Origin: Streptomyces eurocidicus | Lineage (GTDB): Bacteria; Actinomycetota; Actinomycetes; Streptomycetales; Streptomycetaceae | DNA: 64,000 bases | Assembly (NCBI RefSeq): GCF_002891295.1 | Contig: NZ_LGUI01000010.1 | Coordinates: 1-64,000, forward strand | Reading direction: 5' to 3' | Part shown: piece after piece, positions 8,759-17,024 of the stretch | Position numbering within the stretch: the first letter of the stretch is position 1 | Layout of the letters: each line of letters begins with the position of its first letter | The notes under the pieces: model-generated | Told to the model about the DNA's origin: nothing | The model's database searches: none | Seen by the model: the letters and a program-made list of their open reading frames with translations, nothing else | Position numbers and translations under genes: made by a program

Positions 8759-9424
8759 TCAGGTGCCGGGCGGCCGGGCGGCGGACGGTGCCGTCGTGGT
8801 CCACGGGTCGATGCCCGCGTCCCAGATGCGCCGTTCCTCCCGGCAGTGCAGGAACTTGGGGGCGTGCTCGCCCCAGAGCCGGGTGCCGCTGAGGGGGCAC
8901 TTGCCGAAGCCGGCGAGGAAGAGGCGGCGGAGGAACTCCGCCATGCCGCAGTCGTGCACGGTCGCCGGCTCCGGGGTGTCCCGGCCGAGGACGACGACGG
9001 GCCAGCGGTCCGGGTCGGGGTCCGAGGTCAGCCAGCACAGGAGGTCGGGGCCGGAGGTGACCCCCCAGGCGATGAGCCGGTCCGGCGTCAGGGCGGAGCC
9101 CGGCGGGCGGGGCACCCCCATGAGGAGCTCTCCGGCGTTGGCGGTCTCGGCGCGCATACCGGTGTCCGGATCGGTCCAGTACGGGGACGGCAGGGGCTGG
9201 AGCACGTACAGGAAGTCGCTGATGGTGCCTTCGCCGTATTCGGCCATGAAGGTGACGTAGTCGCGGGGGAACGTGGTGCCCCAGATGCGCCCCGCGGCCG
9301 CCCAGTCGACGCTCTCCCCCGCGTTCGCGTGCGGCGGCATCAGACGGCGGACGCCGGCGAAGCCGGACGGCACCGCCCCTGCTGCACGGCCCTCGCGCCC
9401 CTCACGTGCTGTCCCGGCACTCAT
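8759..9424 (-). CDS. SUKH (SMI1/KNR4) family protein
   Basis: 221 aa. The SUKH signature is visible as AAGRIWGTTFPRDYVTFMAEYGEGTISDFLYVL (positions about 45-77). C-terminal to it is a region with DPDRWPVVVLG and HDCGMAEFLRRLF. SUKH proteins are often immunity proteins for contact-dependent or polymorphic toxins, but in Streptomyces many are orphans. No toxin gene is recognisable next door, so an immunity role is unproven. It is transcribed in the same direction as its neighbours and separated by more than 90 nt on each side. Confidence 0.7.
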   Translation of the reverse strand: MSAGTAREGREGRAAGAVPSGFAGVRRLMPPHANAGESVDWAAAGRIWGTTFPRDYVTFMAEYGEGTISDFLYVLQPLPSPYWTDPDTGMRAETANAGELLMGVPRPPGSALTPDRLIAWGVTSGPDLLCWLTSDPDPDRWPVVVLGRDTPEPATVHDCGMAEFLRRLFLAGFGKCPLSGTRLWGEHAPKFLHCREERRIWDAGIDPWTTTAPSAARPPGT

Positions 9425-9550
9425 GTCGTCCCCTCCCGGCGGCGCCGGCGGGAGGCCGGGCGCCGTTCCCCTTCACCATGTCACACATGTCCGCCCGAAA
9501 CGCCCCAAAGGGCGGTCAAGGGCGGTAGGTCCGGGCAAGGGCGGCGGGGG

Positions 9551-9973
9551 TCAGGGGCAGCCCGCCGGCCGGCTTTCCGGCGCCCCCTCCTGGGCGGGCA
9601 GCGCCGCGTCCTCGCCCTCCGGGCCGCGCGGGCCGTCCATGGGGTGGAGCACATGGCCGATCGAGTGGGGTTCGGCGTAGACGCCGATCAGCCGGCAGAC
9701 CGTGGCGGGGTCGGCGGTGACGGTCACGGGCGCCTGGTACAGCTCGTGGTCGCCGTTCTCCTCCCCGTCGTCCGGCTCGGAGAGGGTGGCCCACATGTCC
9801 TCGGCGGCGCTGATGAGCTGGTCGAGTTCGTCGCGGACGGCGTTCCAGGCGCCGTCGCGGACGGCCCGGTCGATGCGGGAGACGGTGCCGAGGACGCTCG
9901 CGTAGTCCTCGGCCAGCTGGTCTTCCTGGGGGGACGGTCGAAGAGTCAGGGCGACTGGCTCGGTGGTGTACAC
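9551..9973 (-). CDS. Hypothetical protein
   Basis: 140 aa from a GTG at 9973 that has GGAGG four bases upstream; a longer reading from ATG 10039 lacks a ribosome site. The protein is acidic with no signal peptide or membrane span. Visible features are a helical stretch (DQLAEDYASVLGTVSRIDRAV, WNAVRDELDQLISAAEDMW) and a beta-rich part with APVTVTADPATVCRLIGVYAEPHSIGHVL. I do not recognise the family. It lies between the SUKH gene and a secreted protein gene, all on the minus strand but with gaps that suggest separate units. Confidence 0.55.
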   Translation of the reverse strand: MYTTEPVALTLRPSPQEDQLAEDYASVLGTVSRIDRAVRDGAWNAVRDELDQLISAAEDMWATLSEPDDGEENGDHELYQAPVTVTADPATVCRLIGVYAEPHSIGHVLHPMDGPRGPEGEDAALPAQEGAPESRPAGCP

Positions 9974-10163
9974 GGCGCCTCCACGCAAGGAGAAACGGTA
10001 TGGGCTGGGGCCGATGCGGACGAACCCCCACCCGGGCATCGTCGCGCGCCGGGACGCGGCGGCCGCTGTTCGCCGTCACCGGTCGGCCATATATCACTCG
10101 CACGGGCGAGCACCCGCTCTGGTGACGGGTGTCCGACGGGTGCCTGACGGGCGTTCGGGTACG

Positions 10164-10205
10164 CCCCCGCGCTCCTCCCGGCCGCCGCCGGGAGGAGCGC
10201 GGGGG
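10164..10205 (-). terminator. Strong hairpin terminator
   Basis: A perfect 19-bp stem (10164-10182 with 10187-10205) with a CGCC loop lies 22 nt past the stop of the minus-strand secreted protein gene. Confidence 0.75.
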
Positions 10206-10227
10206 CCGCGCCGGGCCCCGGCCGCCG

Positions 10228-10716
10228 TTACATCCAGATGGTGGCGGTGGCGACGGTGAAGGCCCGCTTCGGGCGGTCGGGGTTGCCGTAACGGACCTCC
10301 ACGCGCGGGTGGGAGCGCATGAATCCGCTGTCGGCGATGACGACCCGCCGGGGGTCGCGGACGGTGCGCACCGCGATGTCCGTGTCGAGGAAGCTGCCGA
10401 ACTCACCGGTGGCGGGCGCGTAGAGGAAGAACTGGCCGCCCCGGTAGTGCCGCGTCACGGTCTCGTCGTCGAGGACGAGCGCCCAGAAGGTCACCGGGTG
10501 ACCCGCCGGGTACATCGTCCGCTGCTCGGCCCGCAGACCCTGGAGTTCGATCCCCAGGTAGGGGTTCTCGTCGGCGGGCCGCACGGTCGCCGGGGAGGCG
10601 GCTTCCGGCGCGGCGGCGCCGGGGCCGGCGGCCTGCGCCCCCGTGATCAGCGCGGCGCCGAGGGTCGCGGTCGCGGCGGCCACCGTGAGGGTGCGGAAGA
10701 GAGTGCGAGCTGACAC
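10228..10716 (-). CDS. Secreted protein of unknown function
   Basis: 162 aa from a GTG at 10716, preceded by a GGAGA-type ribosome site. A classical signal peptide ends near TGAQAAGPGAA. The mature part contains NPYLGIELQGLRAEQRTMYPAGHPVTFWALVLDDETV and ends in RVEVRYGNPDRPKRAFTVATATIWM, a beta-rich pattern with no catalytic motif I can name. The 19-bp terminator directly downstream indicates a monocistronic unit. No known partner is adjacent. Confidence 0.6.
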   Translation of the reverse strand: MSARTLFRTLTVAAATATLGAALITGAQAAGPGAAAPEAASPATVRPADENPYLGIELQGLRAEQRTMYPAGHPVTFWALVLDDETVTRHYRGGQFFLYAPATGEFGSFLDTDIAVRTVRDPRRVVIADSGFMRSHPRVEVRYGNPDRPKRAFTVATATIWM

Positions 10717-10933
10717 CTGGTCTCCAATTCGGGCGGAAGGGCGACAGGGCGGCGGAACGTGCACGGAAGGTCGTACGGACACGGCGGAGCGACGACGGGA
10801 TCCGTATGCGTGTTCCTGTCGCTACGTCCGGTGATCATCCAGCCGCGTCCGCACTCCTGGCAACGGCGTCCCTCGGGTTTCGGCCAGCGGGGCCCGGGAC
10901 GGCCGCGTCACGCCCCGCCCCTCGAAGGCGGGA

Positions 10934-11518
10934 CTACGCCTCGTCGTCGCCGCCCCCGAGCCCCCGCATGACCTCCGCCGCCTTCGGCGTGAGGACCATC
11001 GGTCCCTCCCCCGTCGACCAGATCATGCGCAGCTCCAGCCGCCGGAACCGCCATCCCTCGGCCGTACGGACCACCTCGCCGGTGAACGTGCCGCCGACGT
11101 CGAAGTGGCCGCCGACGACCGCGTCGCGGGCGCGCTGGGTCGAGGCGAGGTGCACGTGCGTCATGAGGGCGTTCCAGCGCACCGTCGCCCGGTCCCCGTC
11201 GAGGCCGATCATGTAGTTGGTGCCGATGTGCTGAGTGCGCCGGAACTTCGCCATGGTCTCCTGCTGGGACTCGCCCAGTCCCGCGACGCCCTCGTGGTCC
11301 CCGATGGGTGTCGTGATCCGGACGTCCTCGGTGAACATGCGCCGCGCCCAGGCGTCGTCGAACCGGCCGCCGGCGGCCGGCACCGCGTCCAGGCTCATGA
11401 GGTAGCCGTCGATGAGTCCCGTGATGTCCGCCCGGTCGGCGAGGACGCGGACGCGTGCCTCGAGTGCGGCGAAGTCGGCGCCGGAGACGGCGGGAACGGG
11501 GGTGACGGAGACGGTCAT
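10934..11518 (-). CDS. SnoaL-like / nuclear-transport-factor-2-fold protein
   Basis: 194 aa. The start ATG at 11518 has GGAGG 8 nt upstream. The order of elements (ISGLIDGY-type helix: DITGLIDGYLMSLDAV; DAWARRMFTEDVRITTP; GLGESQQETMAKFRRTQHIGTN; RATVRWNALMTHVHL; GWRFRRLELRMIWSTGEG) matches the NTF2/SnoaL cone used for cyclases, isomerases and small-ligand binding. The length is normal for a single domain with a short tail. It sits behind a MerR-type promoter (see 11578-11608), so it is probably induced by a stress or drug signal sensed elsewhere in the genome; no MerR gene is nearby. Confidence 0.7.
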   Translation of the reverse strand: MTVSVTPVPAVSGADFAALEARVRVLADRADITGLIDGYLMSLDAVPAAGGRFDDAWARRMFTEDVRITTPIGDHEGVAGLGESQQETMAKFRRTQHIGTNYMIGLDGDRATVRWNALMTHVHLASTQRARDAVVGGHFDVGGTFTGEVVRTAEGWRFRRLELRMIWSTGEGPMVLTPKAAEVMRGLGGGDDEA

Positions 11519-11577
11519 GGCTGTCCTCCAGGAGACTTGGCGGCCCGTCGGCGGGGCCGGCCCTTCCTTCGAGGAAA

Positions 11578-11608
11578 ACACTAGAACCTCGACATAACTT
11601 GAGGTAAA
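11578..11608 (-). promoter_or_regulatory. MerR-type promoter with 19-bp spacer
   Basis: Read on the minus strand, TTTACC (-35, 11608-11603) and TAGTGT (-10, 11583-11578) are separated by 19 bp, the long spacing diagnostic of MerR-family activation. The spacer contains the imperfect dyad CCTCAAGTTATGTCGAGG (11604-11587). The SnoaL-like gene starts about 60 nt downstream. Confidence 0.65.
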
Positions 11609-11639
11609 GCCGGGTCGGGCCGCCCGGCCGGGCCCACCG

Positions 11640-11842
11640 CGGCGGGCCGGTCGCCTCGCTCGACGCGGAGACCCGGGCGGCGATCGAGCTGCTGCGCGGG
11701 ATCCCCGAGGAGGGCGTCGACTGCGACGCCGTGGCGGCGGTGTGGGAGGACGCGCCGCGGGCGCCGGGCCCGGACAGGCCTCCGGTGCGGCTGCACGCCG
11801 ACTTGATGCCGGGCCTCCGGACGGGGTGGATCCGCCGGTCTA
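11640..11842 (+). pseudogene. Remnant of aminoglycoside phosphotransferase (APH family)
   Basis: The plus-strand frame through 11731 reads VASLDAETRAAIELLRGI, then PEEGVDCDAVAAVWEDA and PPVRLHADLMPG. This is the internal APH segment that normally ends in WLHGDLMPGNLL. The HGD catalytic-loop Gly is Ala, the Trp is Arg, and the NLL motif and entire C-terminal lobe are missing. The N-terminal lobe and a start are also absent. What is left is about 60 codons. The 3' end abuts the stop of the convergent gene at 11840. Confidence 0.65.
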
Positions 11843-12511
11843 GCGGCGGACGGGCCCCGGTCCGGCGACCGCGTCGAAGAACCGGTCGGCGTCGTCGGGG
11901 CCCGCGAGGTTGCCGAGAGTCAGCCAGGAGCCGTCGGGGAAATGCAGGTCGAACCGGGCGAAGCCGCGCGGCTGGCCCGTTTCCGCTTCGATACGGACCT
12001 CGCCGGACCCGAATTCGGCCATCAGCCGGAAGTCGTCGGCGCTGTGCGGAAAGACCCGGCGGCGCGGGGAGGCCGCGAAGCAGACGCGGTCACGGGTCGC
12101 CAGGAAGAGCCGGGCGCGGTTCGGGGAGGCGTCGTACCAGCGCAGCAGCAGCTGTCCAGCCGTCAGATTCCAGTCGCCGTCGAACACTTGGTCCCGCGGC
12201 CGCGCTCCGGTGTCGCCGGTCTCCTCCCGGCCGGGCGACGGCGGGTTCCGCCGCCCGGAGCCGTCGATCCTGCGTGCCGCCTTTTGCGAGAGGAGATCCA
12301 TCAGCATGTACGGCACCACGATCACGCAGAACAGCACCGCGCCGACGTAGACCGCCCAGTGCCTGCCGGGCTTCAGGCGGCCCTTGCCCGCGGCGCGGTG
12401 AATCTCCTTCGGGGGCCGGGGAACGGCTGAGGGTATTCCGCACCACACCAGGAGGGCGGGTTCTTCGCCCAGGATTCTCCCGGCCCGCCGGAGGACTTTG
12501 CGTTTCGCCAT
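11840..12511 (-). CDS. Membrane-anchored hypothetical protein
   Basis: 223 aa. A basic N-terminus is followed by one hydrophobic span at about residues 52-72 (WAVYVGAVLFCVIVVPYMLM). A soluble domain after it includes GQLLLRWYDASPNRARLFLATRDRVCF and RFDLHFPDGSWLTLGN, resembling phospholipid- or PH-like beta folds, but I cannot name a family. The N-out/C-out topology is uncertain. No ribosome site is visible before the ATG, and the next gene diverges 56 nt away. The stop touches the APH remnant. Confidence 0.55.
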   Translation of the reverse strand: MAKRKVLRRAGRILGEEPALLVWCGIPSAVPRPPKEIHRAAGKGRLKPGRHWAVYVGAVLFCVIVVPYMLMDLLSQKAARRIDGSGRRNPPSPGREETGDTGARPRDQVFDGDWNLTAGQLLLRWYDASPNRARLFLATRDRVCFAASPRRRVFPHSADDFRLMAEFGSGEVRIEAETGQPRGFARFDLHFPDGSWLTLGNLAGPDDADRFFDAVAGPGPVRR

Positions 12512-12567
12512 GAAAGGAATTCTATTTCGGTGGCGCGGAGGCCCGGCCGCCGGAGAGACTCGCTCCC

Positions 12568-13122
12568 ATGCGGGAACATATCGAGGCGTCCGCCGAGCTT
12601 TCCTTGCGCCCCTGGGCCGCCGCCGACGTGGCCGCCGTGACGGAGGCGTTCGCCGAGCCCCTGATGCGCCGGCAGCTGCCGTGGCCCGTCGACTCCCCCG
12701 AGGAGGCCCGGCGTTGGCTCGCCGACCGCGCGGAGCGACGGGCCACCGGCACGGACTTCTCCTTCGCGGTCGTCGACCGCCGCGACACCGTGCTGGGCGG
12801 CGTCGCGGTCGGCTCGATCGACCTCCGGCACGCCGTCGGCTGGGTCTCCTACTGGACGACGGCCCCGGCCCGGGGCCGCGGGGTGGCGACCCTCGGCTGC
12901 CGGGCGCTGGCCGACTGGGCGTTCACGGATCTGGGGCTGTTCCGGCTGGAACTCGGGCACCGCGTCGGCAACACGGCCTCCTGCCGGGTCGCCGGAGCCG
13001 CCGGTTTCGCCGTCGAAGGACTCCAGCGGCAGAAGCTCCGCTACGACGGCGTCCGCTACGACGTCGAGACCCACGCACGGCTGGTGTGCGACCCGGTCCC
13101 GGCGGGCGGGACGACCGGCTGA
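12568..13122 (+). CDS. GNAT acetyltransferase (RimJ/RimL type)
   Basis: 184 aa, standard for the family. LSLRPWAAADVAAVTEAF begins the fold. HAVGWVSYWTTAPARGRGVA carries the acetyl-CoA pyrophosphate loop (Q/RxxGxG/A-like ARGRGVA), and LFRLELGHRVGNTASCRVAGAAGF is the C-terminal RimL-like arm. The target could be a protein N-terminus or a small amine; nothing nearby specifies it. It is divergent from the membrane protein and convergent with a second GNAT 28 nt downstream. Confidence 0.85.
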   Translation: MREHIEASAELSLRPWAAADVAAVTEAFAEPLMRRQLPWPVDSPEEARRWLADRAERRATGTDFSFAVVDRRDTVLGGVAVGSIDLRHAVGWVSYWTTAPARGRGVATLGCRALADWAFTDLGLFRLELGHRVGNTASCRVAGAAGFAVEGLQRQKLRYDGVRYDVETHARLVCDPVPAGGTTG

Positions 13123-13150
13123 GCCGCGCCCGGGCAGGGTGTCCGGCCCG

Positions 13151-13717
13151 TCAGCTGCCCAGGGCGGTGCACATCGCCGACGGCCCGGGGAAGTCCTCGG
13201 GGAGGGCGTCCATCAGCAGCGTGTCGACGCGCTGGCCGAGCCAGAACCCGGACTTCCGCAGGCGCCCGGCCGGGCGGAAGCCCGCGCTCGCGAACGCGGC
13301 GATCGCCGCCCGGTTGGGTTCGAGCACCTTCAGCCAGGCCGTGCGGAGGGCGCCCAGGTGGAACGCCCAGTCCAGGGTGAGCCGGGTGGCCTCCTCGGCA
13401 TAGCGCTTGCCGCGCTGGGCGGGCGCGAGGACGATCGTGAACTCGGCCGTCTGCGCGTCGGGGTCGAGTCGCAGCACGGTCAGCCCGACCGGCAGTTTGT
13501 CCTTCAGGCGCACGATCTCGAACGGGGCGTGCCGCCGGGCTCCGCGCCGGCGTTCCCAGTCGTCGGTGCGGTCCTCCGCCCGGCACGGGAACCGGTCGCC
13601 CCGGCCGAGGACGGTCGCCGGGTCGTTCTCCCACTTGTGGAACTCGGTCAGCGTGTCCTCGCGGGGCACCCCCAGGGCGAGCCGGTCGCCGGTGAGGAGG
13701 ATGTGCGGGCTGCTCAT
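13151..13717 (-). CDS. GNAT acetyltransferase (RimJ/RimL type)
   Basis: 188 aa from an ATG at 13717, supported by GGAAGGA 8 nt upstream. A GNAT fold is read from LTGDRLALGVPREDTLTEF, then APAQRGKRYAEEATRL (the CoA loop with a Lys in place of the second Gly), LRTAWLKVLEPNRAAIAAFASAGF and FWLGQRVDTLLMDALP. A short extension rich in Asp/Arg (RTDDWERRRGARRH) precedes the central sheet. It is distinct in sequence from the convergent GNAT at 12568, so not a recent duplicate. The substrate is unknown. Confidence 0.85.
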   Translation of the reverse strand: MSSPHILLTGDRLALGVPREDTLTEFHKWENDPATVLGRGDRFPCRAEDRTDDWERRRGARRHAPFEIVRLKDKLPVGLTVLRLDPDAQTAEFTIVLAPAQRGKRYAEEATRLTLDWAFHLGALRTAWLKVLEPNRAAIAAFASAGFRPAGRLRKSGFWLGQRVDTLLMDALPEDFPGPSAMCTALGS

Positions 13718-14039
13718 GTGTGGCTTCCTTCCACGTCGCGGTGCGGCACGGGCGCCCGGCCAAGCTTGGTGCCGCACGCGCGCGGGGCCGCGGCGTCCGC
13801 CGGACGATCACTCGCATGTGTGGCGGCGGGGCTGACCCCGCTTCCCGCGGCCCGCGTTCACACCCGGCGGACGACCGCGTTCCGGTGAGTGGACGGCGAC
13901 GGGAGGGCGCCGGGCACCGTGGGCGGCCGAGGGCTCCGGGGTGCCGCCGACGGCCGGGTCGCGCGGGCGGAATTGACCCATCATCTCGGCCCGGGAATGC
14001 ACCATACCCCGGACCTTTTCAGCTCCTAGAGTTCCTGAC
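13718..14039. other. Divergent intergenic region
   Basis: About 320 nt between a minus-strand GNAT and the AhpD-like gene. No coding pattern or strong palindrome was seen. Both promoters must lie here. Confidence 0.4.
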
Positions 14040-14492
14040 ATGACAGCGATTGAGATTCCCCAGCGCATGAACTTCGGCACCGTTGCTCCCAAGGTCTTCA
14101 AGGCCGTTCTCGCCCTCGACGCCGCCGCCCGCGACGGCCTGGACCCGGTCCTTCTCGAACTGGTCCAGATCCGTGCCTCGCAGGTCAACCGTTGCGCGTA
14201 CTGCATCGACTACCACACGGGTGACGCCCGTAAGGCGGGCGAGACCGAGGAGCGGATCTACCAGCTCAGCGCTTGGGAGGAGTCCAGCCTCTACACCGCG
14301 AAGGAGCGGGCGGCGCTCGCGCTGACCGAGGCGGTCACCCTGCTTCCGGCCGGCGTCCCGGACAGCGTCTACGACGAGGCCGCCCGGCACTTCGAGGAGA
14401 AGGAGCTGGCCCACCTCATCGCGCTGATCTTCACGGTGAACGCCTGGAACCGGATGAACGTGACCACCCGCAAGATCCCCGGCACCGAGTAA
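14040..14492 (+). CDS. AhpD-like carboxymuconolactone decarboxylase family protein
   Basis: 150 aa. The alkylhydroperoxidase core EIRASQVNRCAYCIDYHTG-like segment is present with C52-X2-C55 and H59, the redox-active CxxC and proton-relay His of AhpD proteins. The C-terminal AHLIALIFTVNAWNRMNVTTR is the usual trimer helix. The expected role is cytoplasmic peroxide or organic hydroperoxide reduction, often found next to sigma-factor or flavin genes, though neither is adjacent here. A hairpin terminator follows closely, so it is probably transcribed alone. Confidence 0.85.
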   Translation: MTAIEIPQRMNFGTVAPKVFKAVLALDAAARDGLDPVLLELVQIRASQVNRCAYCIDYHTGDARKAGETEERIYQLSAWEESSLYTAKERAALALTEAVTLLPAGVPDSVYDEAARHFEEKELAHLIALIFTVNAWNRMNVTTRKIPGTE

Positions 14493-14506
14493 GGGGACCC
14501 CGTTCG

Positions 14507-14542
14507 GGGCGGTGGCCGGTATCCCCCGGCCGGTCACCGCCC
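14507..14542 (+). terminator. Hairpin terminator after AhpD-like gene
   Basis: A 13-bp stem with one G-U pair (14507-14519 with 14530-14542) starts 15 nt after the stop. Confidence 0.6.
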
Positions 14543-14696
14543 ATCACCCCGGCCCCGGACGCGGGCGCGTCGTCGTTCCCACGGTCCGCCGGGCGCCCCG
14601 ACCGGCAGCCGATCCCCCTCGCACGGGACGGAGGGTGCACGTGAGCCCCGCCACTCCCACCGCCGTATCCCGCCGTCATGGCGCGACACTGTGGCC

Positions 14697-15347
14697 ATGC
14701 CGACGATGACCACTGCCCCGGACCACCACGACGGCCGGCCCTTCGACGCCGTGCTCTGCGACCTCGACGGTGTGATCCGCCATTACGACACCTCCAGGGT
14801 CACGGAGCTGGAGCGCGCCTCGGGACTTCCTGAAGGGAGCACCGCCGAGCGCGCGTTCGCTCCCGGGAACGGCCTTCCGCTGCTGCTCGGCGAGCTCACC
14901 AAGGAACAGTGGGTGGACGCGCTGGCCCACGACCTCTCGGCGCGTGTGCCACCGGCGCGGGCCCGCGCCTTGAGCACGGCGTTCGCCGAGGCGGAGTCGT
15001 GGATCGACGAGTGCGTCGTGGACCAGCTGCGCCGCGCCCGCGCGTCCCTGCCCGTCGTGATCGTCACCAACGCGGCCCCCTGGCTGGACGACGACCTCGC
15101 CGCGCTGGGCCTGACCGACCTCGCGGACCACGTGGTGAGCAGTGCCCGCGTCGGGGTCGCCAAACCGGACCGCAGGATCTACGAGATGGCCGCGGCGCGG
15201 GCCGGGGTCTCCCCGGACCGCTGCCTGTTCGTGGACGACGCGCGGGAGAACGTGGCCGCGGCCGTCGCCCTCGGGATGACGGGGGTCCACTACCGCGAGC
15301 CCGCGGACCTCCGCCGGGCACTGGCCGTCCTCACCCCGCCCCGCTGA
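14697..15347 (+). CDS. HAD-superfamily hydrolase
   Basis: About 216 aa. Motif I is CDLDGVIRH (nucleophile Asp near residue 22), motif II is VIVTNAAPW, and motifs III/IV are SARVGVAKPDRRIYE and CLFVDDARENVAAA, so all four HAD motifs are present. The family includes small phosphatases and haloacid dehalogenases; this is an IA-variant with a four-helix cap. The exact start is uncertain: GTG 14691, ATG 14697 and ATG 14706 are in frame and none has a clear ribosome site, so a leaderless transcript is possible. Confidence 0.8.
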   Translation: MPTMTTAPDHHDGRPFDAVLCDLDGVIRHYDTSRVTELERASGLPEGSTAERAFAPGNGLPLLLGELTKEQWVDALAHDLSARVPPARARALSTAFAEAESWIDECVVDQLRRARASLPVVIVTNAAPWLDDDLAALGLTDLADHVVSSARVGVAKPDRRIYEMAAARAGVSPDRCLFVDDARENVAAAVALGMTGVHYREPADLRRALAVLTPPR

Positions 15348-15491
15348 TCCCGGCGGGGGCGGCGTACGGAGACGGGGCGCGTACGGGTGCGGGAGGCGCA
15401 CGGGCCCGGGAGGGGCGTACGTCCCCGCGCCGACGGCCGTACGGGCCTCCGTTCCCTGCCACCCGGGGCCGCGGACGCTCGTTGACCCGTC

Positions 15492-16706
15492 ATGACGATG
15501 TCCTTCCGCCCGTGGCTCCGACGCCGGCCCACCGGCCCGCGCGCGCCGCGTGCCCGCGCCGTCTGCCTCGCGGCGGTCTGCGCGTTCCTGCCACCCGTCG
15601 TGCCCCGGGCCGAGCCCGCGTCGCCGCCCCGCGTCCTCGCCGTCCACGCCGACGGAGAGCTGGACGGGGCGTTCGCCCGGTACGCCGGGCGGCCCGGTCC
15701 CGGCCCGACCGGGATCGGCCACTGGACCGGCGGCGACAGCACGTACTCCCTGCCGACCCCCGCCGGTGAGCTGTGGGTCTTCTCCGACACCTTCCTCGGC
15801 ACGATCCGGCCGGACGGCTCCCGCTCCCCCGTCGTCGGAGACGGAGGCACGACGCCCTTCGTCAACAACAGCTTCGTGCTGTGGGACCGGCACGGCCCGC
15901 GCACCGTCACGGGGCACGACCGCGCCGGCGGCCCCGCGTCCGTGGTGCCCGGCACCGCTCGTGGCGAGTGGTACTGGGCCCGGGCCGGGATCCCGGACGG
16001 CGGCGGCTTCTCCGTCGTCTACGCGCGGTACGCCCGCACCGGTACGGGCCCGCTGGACGTGGCCTGGCGCGGCAACGCCCTCGCCCGGTTCGGCCCCGGC
16101 GGCCCCGGCCGGCCCCGCTCGCTGACGCCGCTCCCCTCGTCGGCGGGCATCGCCTGGGGCGCGTGGCTGGAGCGGCAGGGCGGCCACACCTATGTGTACG
16201 GCACCGAACGGCTCGCCCGGGGCGGCAACCGGCTGCACCTGGCCCGCGTCGAGGGCTCGGACCTCGGGCGGCCCTGGCGCTACCGGACCGCCGACGGCGG
16301 CTGGTCGGCCCACGAGGCGCGGTCCGCCCCGCTCACCGGGCCGGGCGGGTCCGCGCTGCTCACCTCGGACGAGCTCAGCGTCGTCCGGCACGGCTCCTGG
16401 TACGCGCTGGTGACACAGCGGGCGGAGGTGCCGTTCAGCGCGGAGACGCGGCTCGCGTGGTCCCGTTCGCCGGGCGGCCCGTTCGGCCCGGCGCGGACGG
16501 TGTACACGGCGCCGGAGGCGGGGGCGCTCGGGACGTACCACGACCGGAACGTCATCGCTTACAACCCGCACGAGCATCCTGAGTTGGGGCGGGTGGGGGA
16601 GCTCGTCGTGTCGTACAACGTCAACAGTCTGGAGCCGGGGGACGTGGTGCGGCGGGCGGGGATCTATCGGCCGCGGTTCGTTCGGGTGAGGCTCGGGGGT
16701 GTGTAG
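15492..16706 (+). CDS. Secreted beta-propeller protein (DUF4185/DUF5005-like)
   Basis: 404 aa. An Arg-rich N-terminus and hydrophobic stretch (AVCLAAVCAFLPPVV) look like a signal peptide. The rest shows repeated propeller-blade motifs: TGGDSTYSLPTPAGELWVFSD, WYWARAGIPDGGGFSVVYAR, WGAWLERQGGHTYVYGTERL and SWYALVTQRAEVPFS. These are typical of five-bladed glycosidase-like propellers of unknown activity. A Tyr-His-Asp near the end (TYHDRNVIAYNPH) may form part of the pocket. The product is probably extracellular and may act on or bind polysaccharide (inference). A palindromic repeat element begins 13 nt after the stop. Confidence 0.65.
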   Translation: MTMSFRPWLRRRPTGPRAPRARAVCLAAVCAFLPPVVPRAEPASPPRVLAVHADGELDGAFARYAGRPGPGPTGIGHWTGGDSTYSLPTPAGELWVFSDTFLGTIRPDGSRSPVVGDGGTTPFVNNSFVLWDRHGPRTVTGHDRAGGPASVVPGTARGEWYWARAGIPDGGGFSVVYARYARTGTGPLDVAWRGNALARFGPGGPGRPRSLTPLPSSAGIAWGAWLERQGGHTYVYGTERLARGGNRLHLARVEGSDLGRPWRYRTADGGWSAHEARSAPLTGPGGSALLTSDELSVVRHGSWYALVTQRAEVPFSAETRLAWSRSPGGPFGPARTVYTAPEAGALGTYHDRNVIAYNPHEHPELGRVGELVVSYNVNSLEPGDVVRRAGIYRPRFVRVRLGGV

Positions 16707-16718
16707 CGCCCTGCGGGC

Positions 16719-16924
16719 GGCTTTTCCCCAGCCCCGCCCCTTCCCGCTGTATCCGATGTGCGGCTCCGCCGCGGGGGAGGCTTCGCCCCTGGGCCCCCTT
16801 TCCGCGCTGACGCGCGGTGTCCTCAAACTCCCCCAGCTACCGCTGGGAGGTGCCCCCAGACGGGCTGATTTCAGCCCGTCCGGCGTTTGAGGACATTCGG
16901 GAAGGGGCGGGGTGGGGAAAAGCC
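16719..16924. repeat. Intergenic palindromic element, copy A (with nested insertion)
   Basis: Outer inverted repeats at 16719-16746 and 16898-16924 match those of copies B and C. The inner palindrome (16819-16894) is interrupted: relative to copy C, about 6 nt are replaced by a 32-nt segment at about 16829-16860 that carries its own small hairpin (CCCAGC/GCTGGG). It lies between the propeller gene and the P-loop gene. Confidence 0.8.
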
Positions 16925-17024
16925 CGCCGCAGGCGGCCCGGACAACCGAACACCCCTCCCGCGCGTCTCCCACTCGACAACCGTGCGAAGCCGCGGGGCA
17001 CGCAGGTGAGGACAAGGGGCGGTA

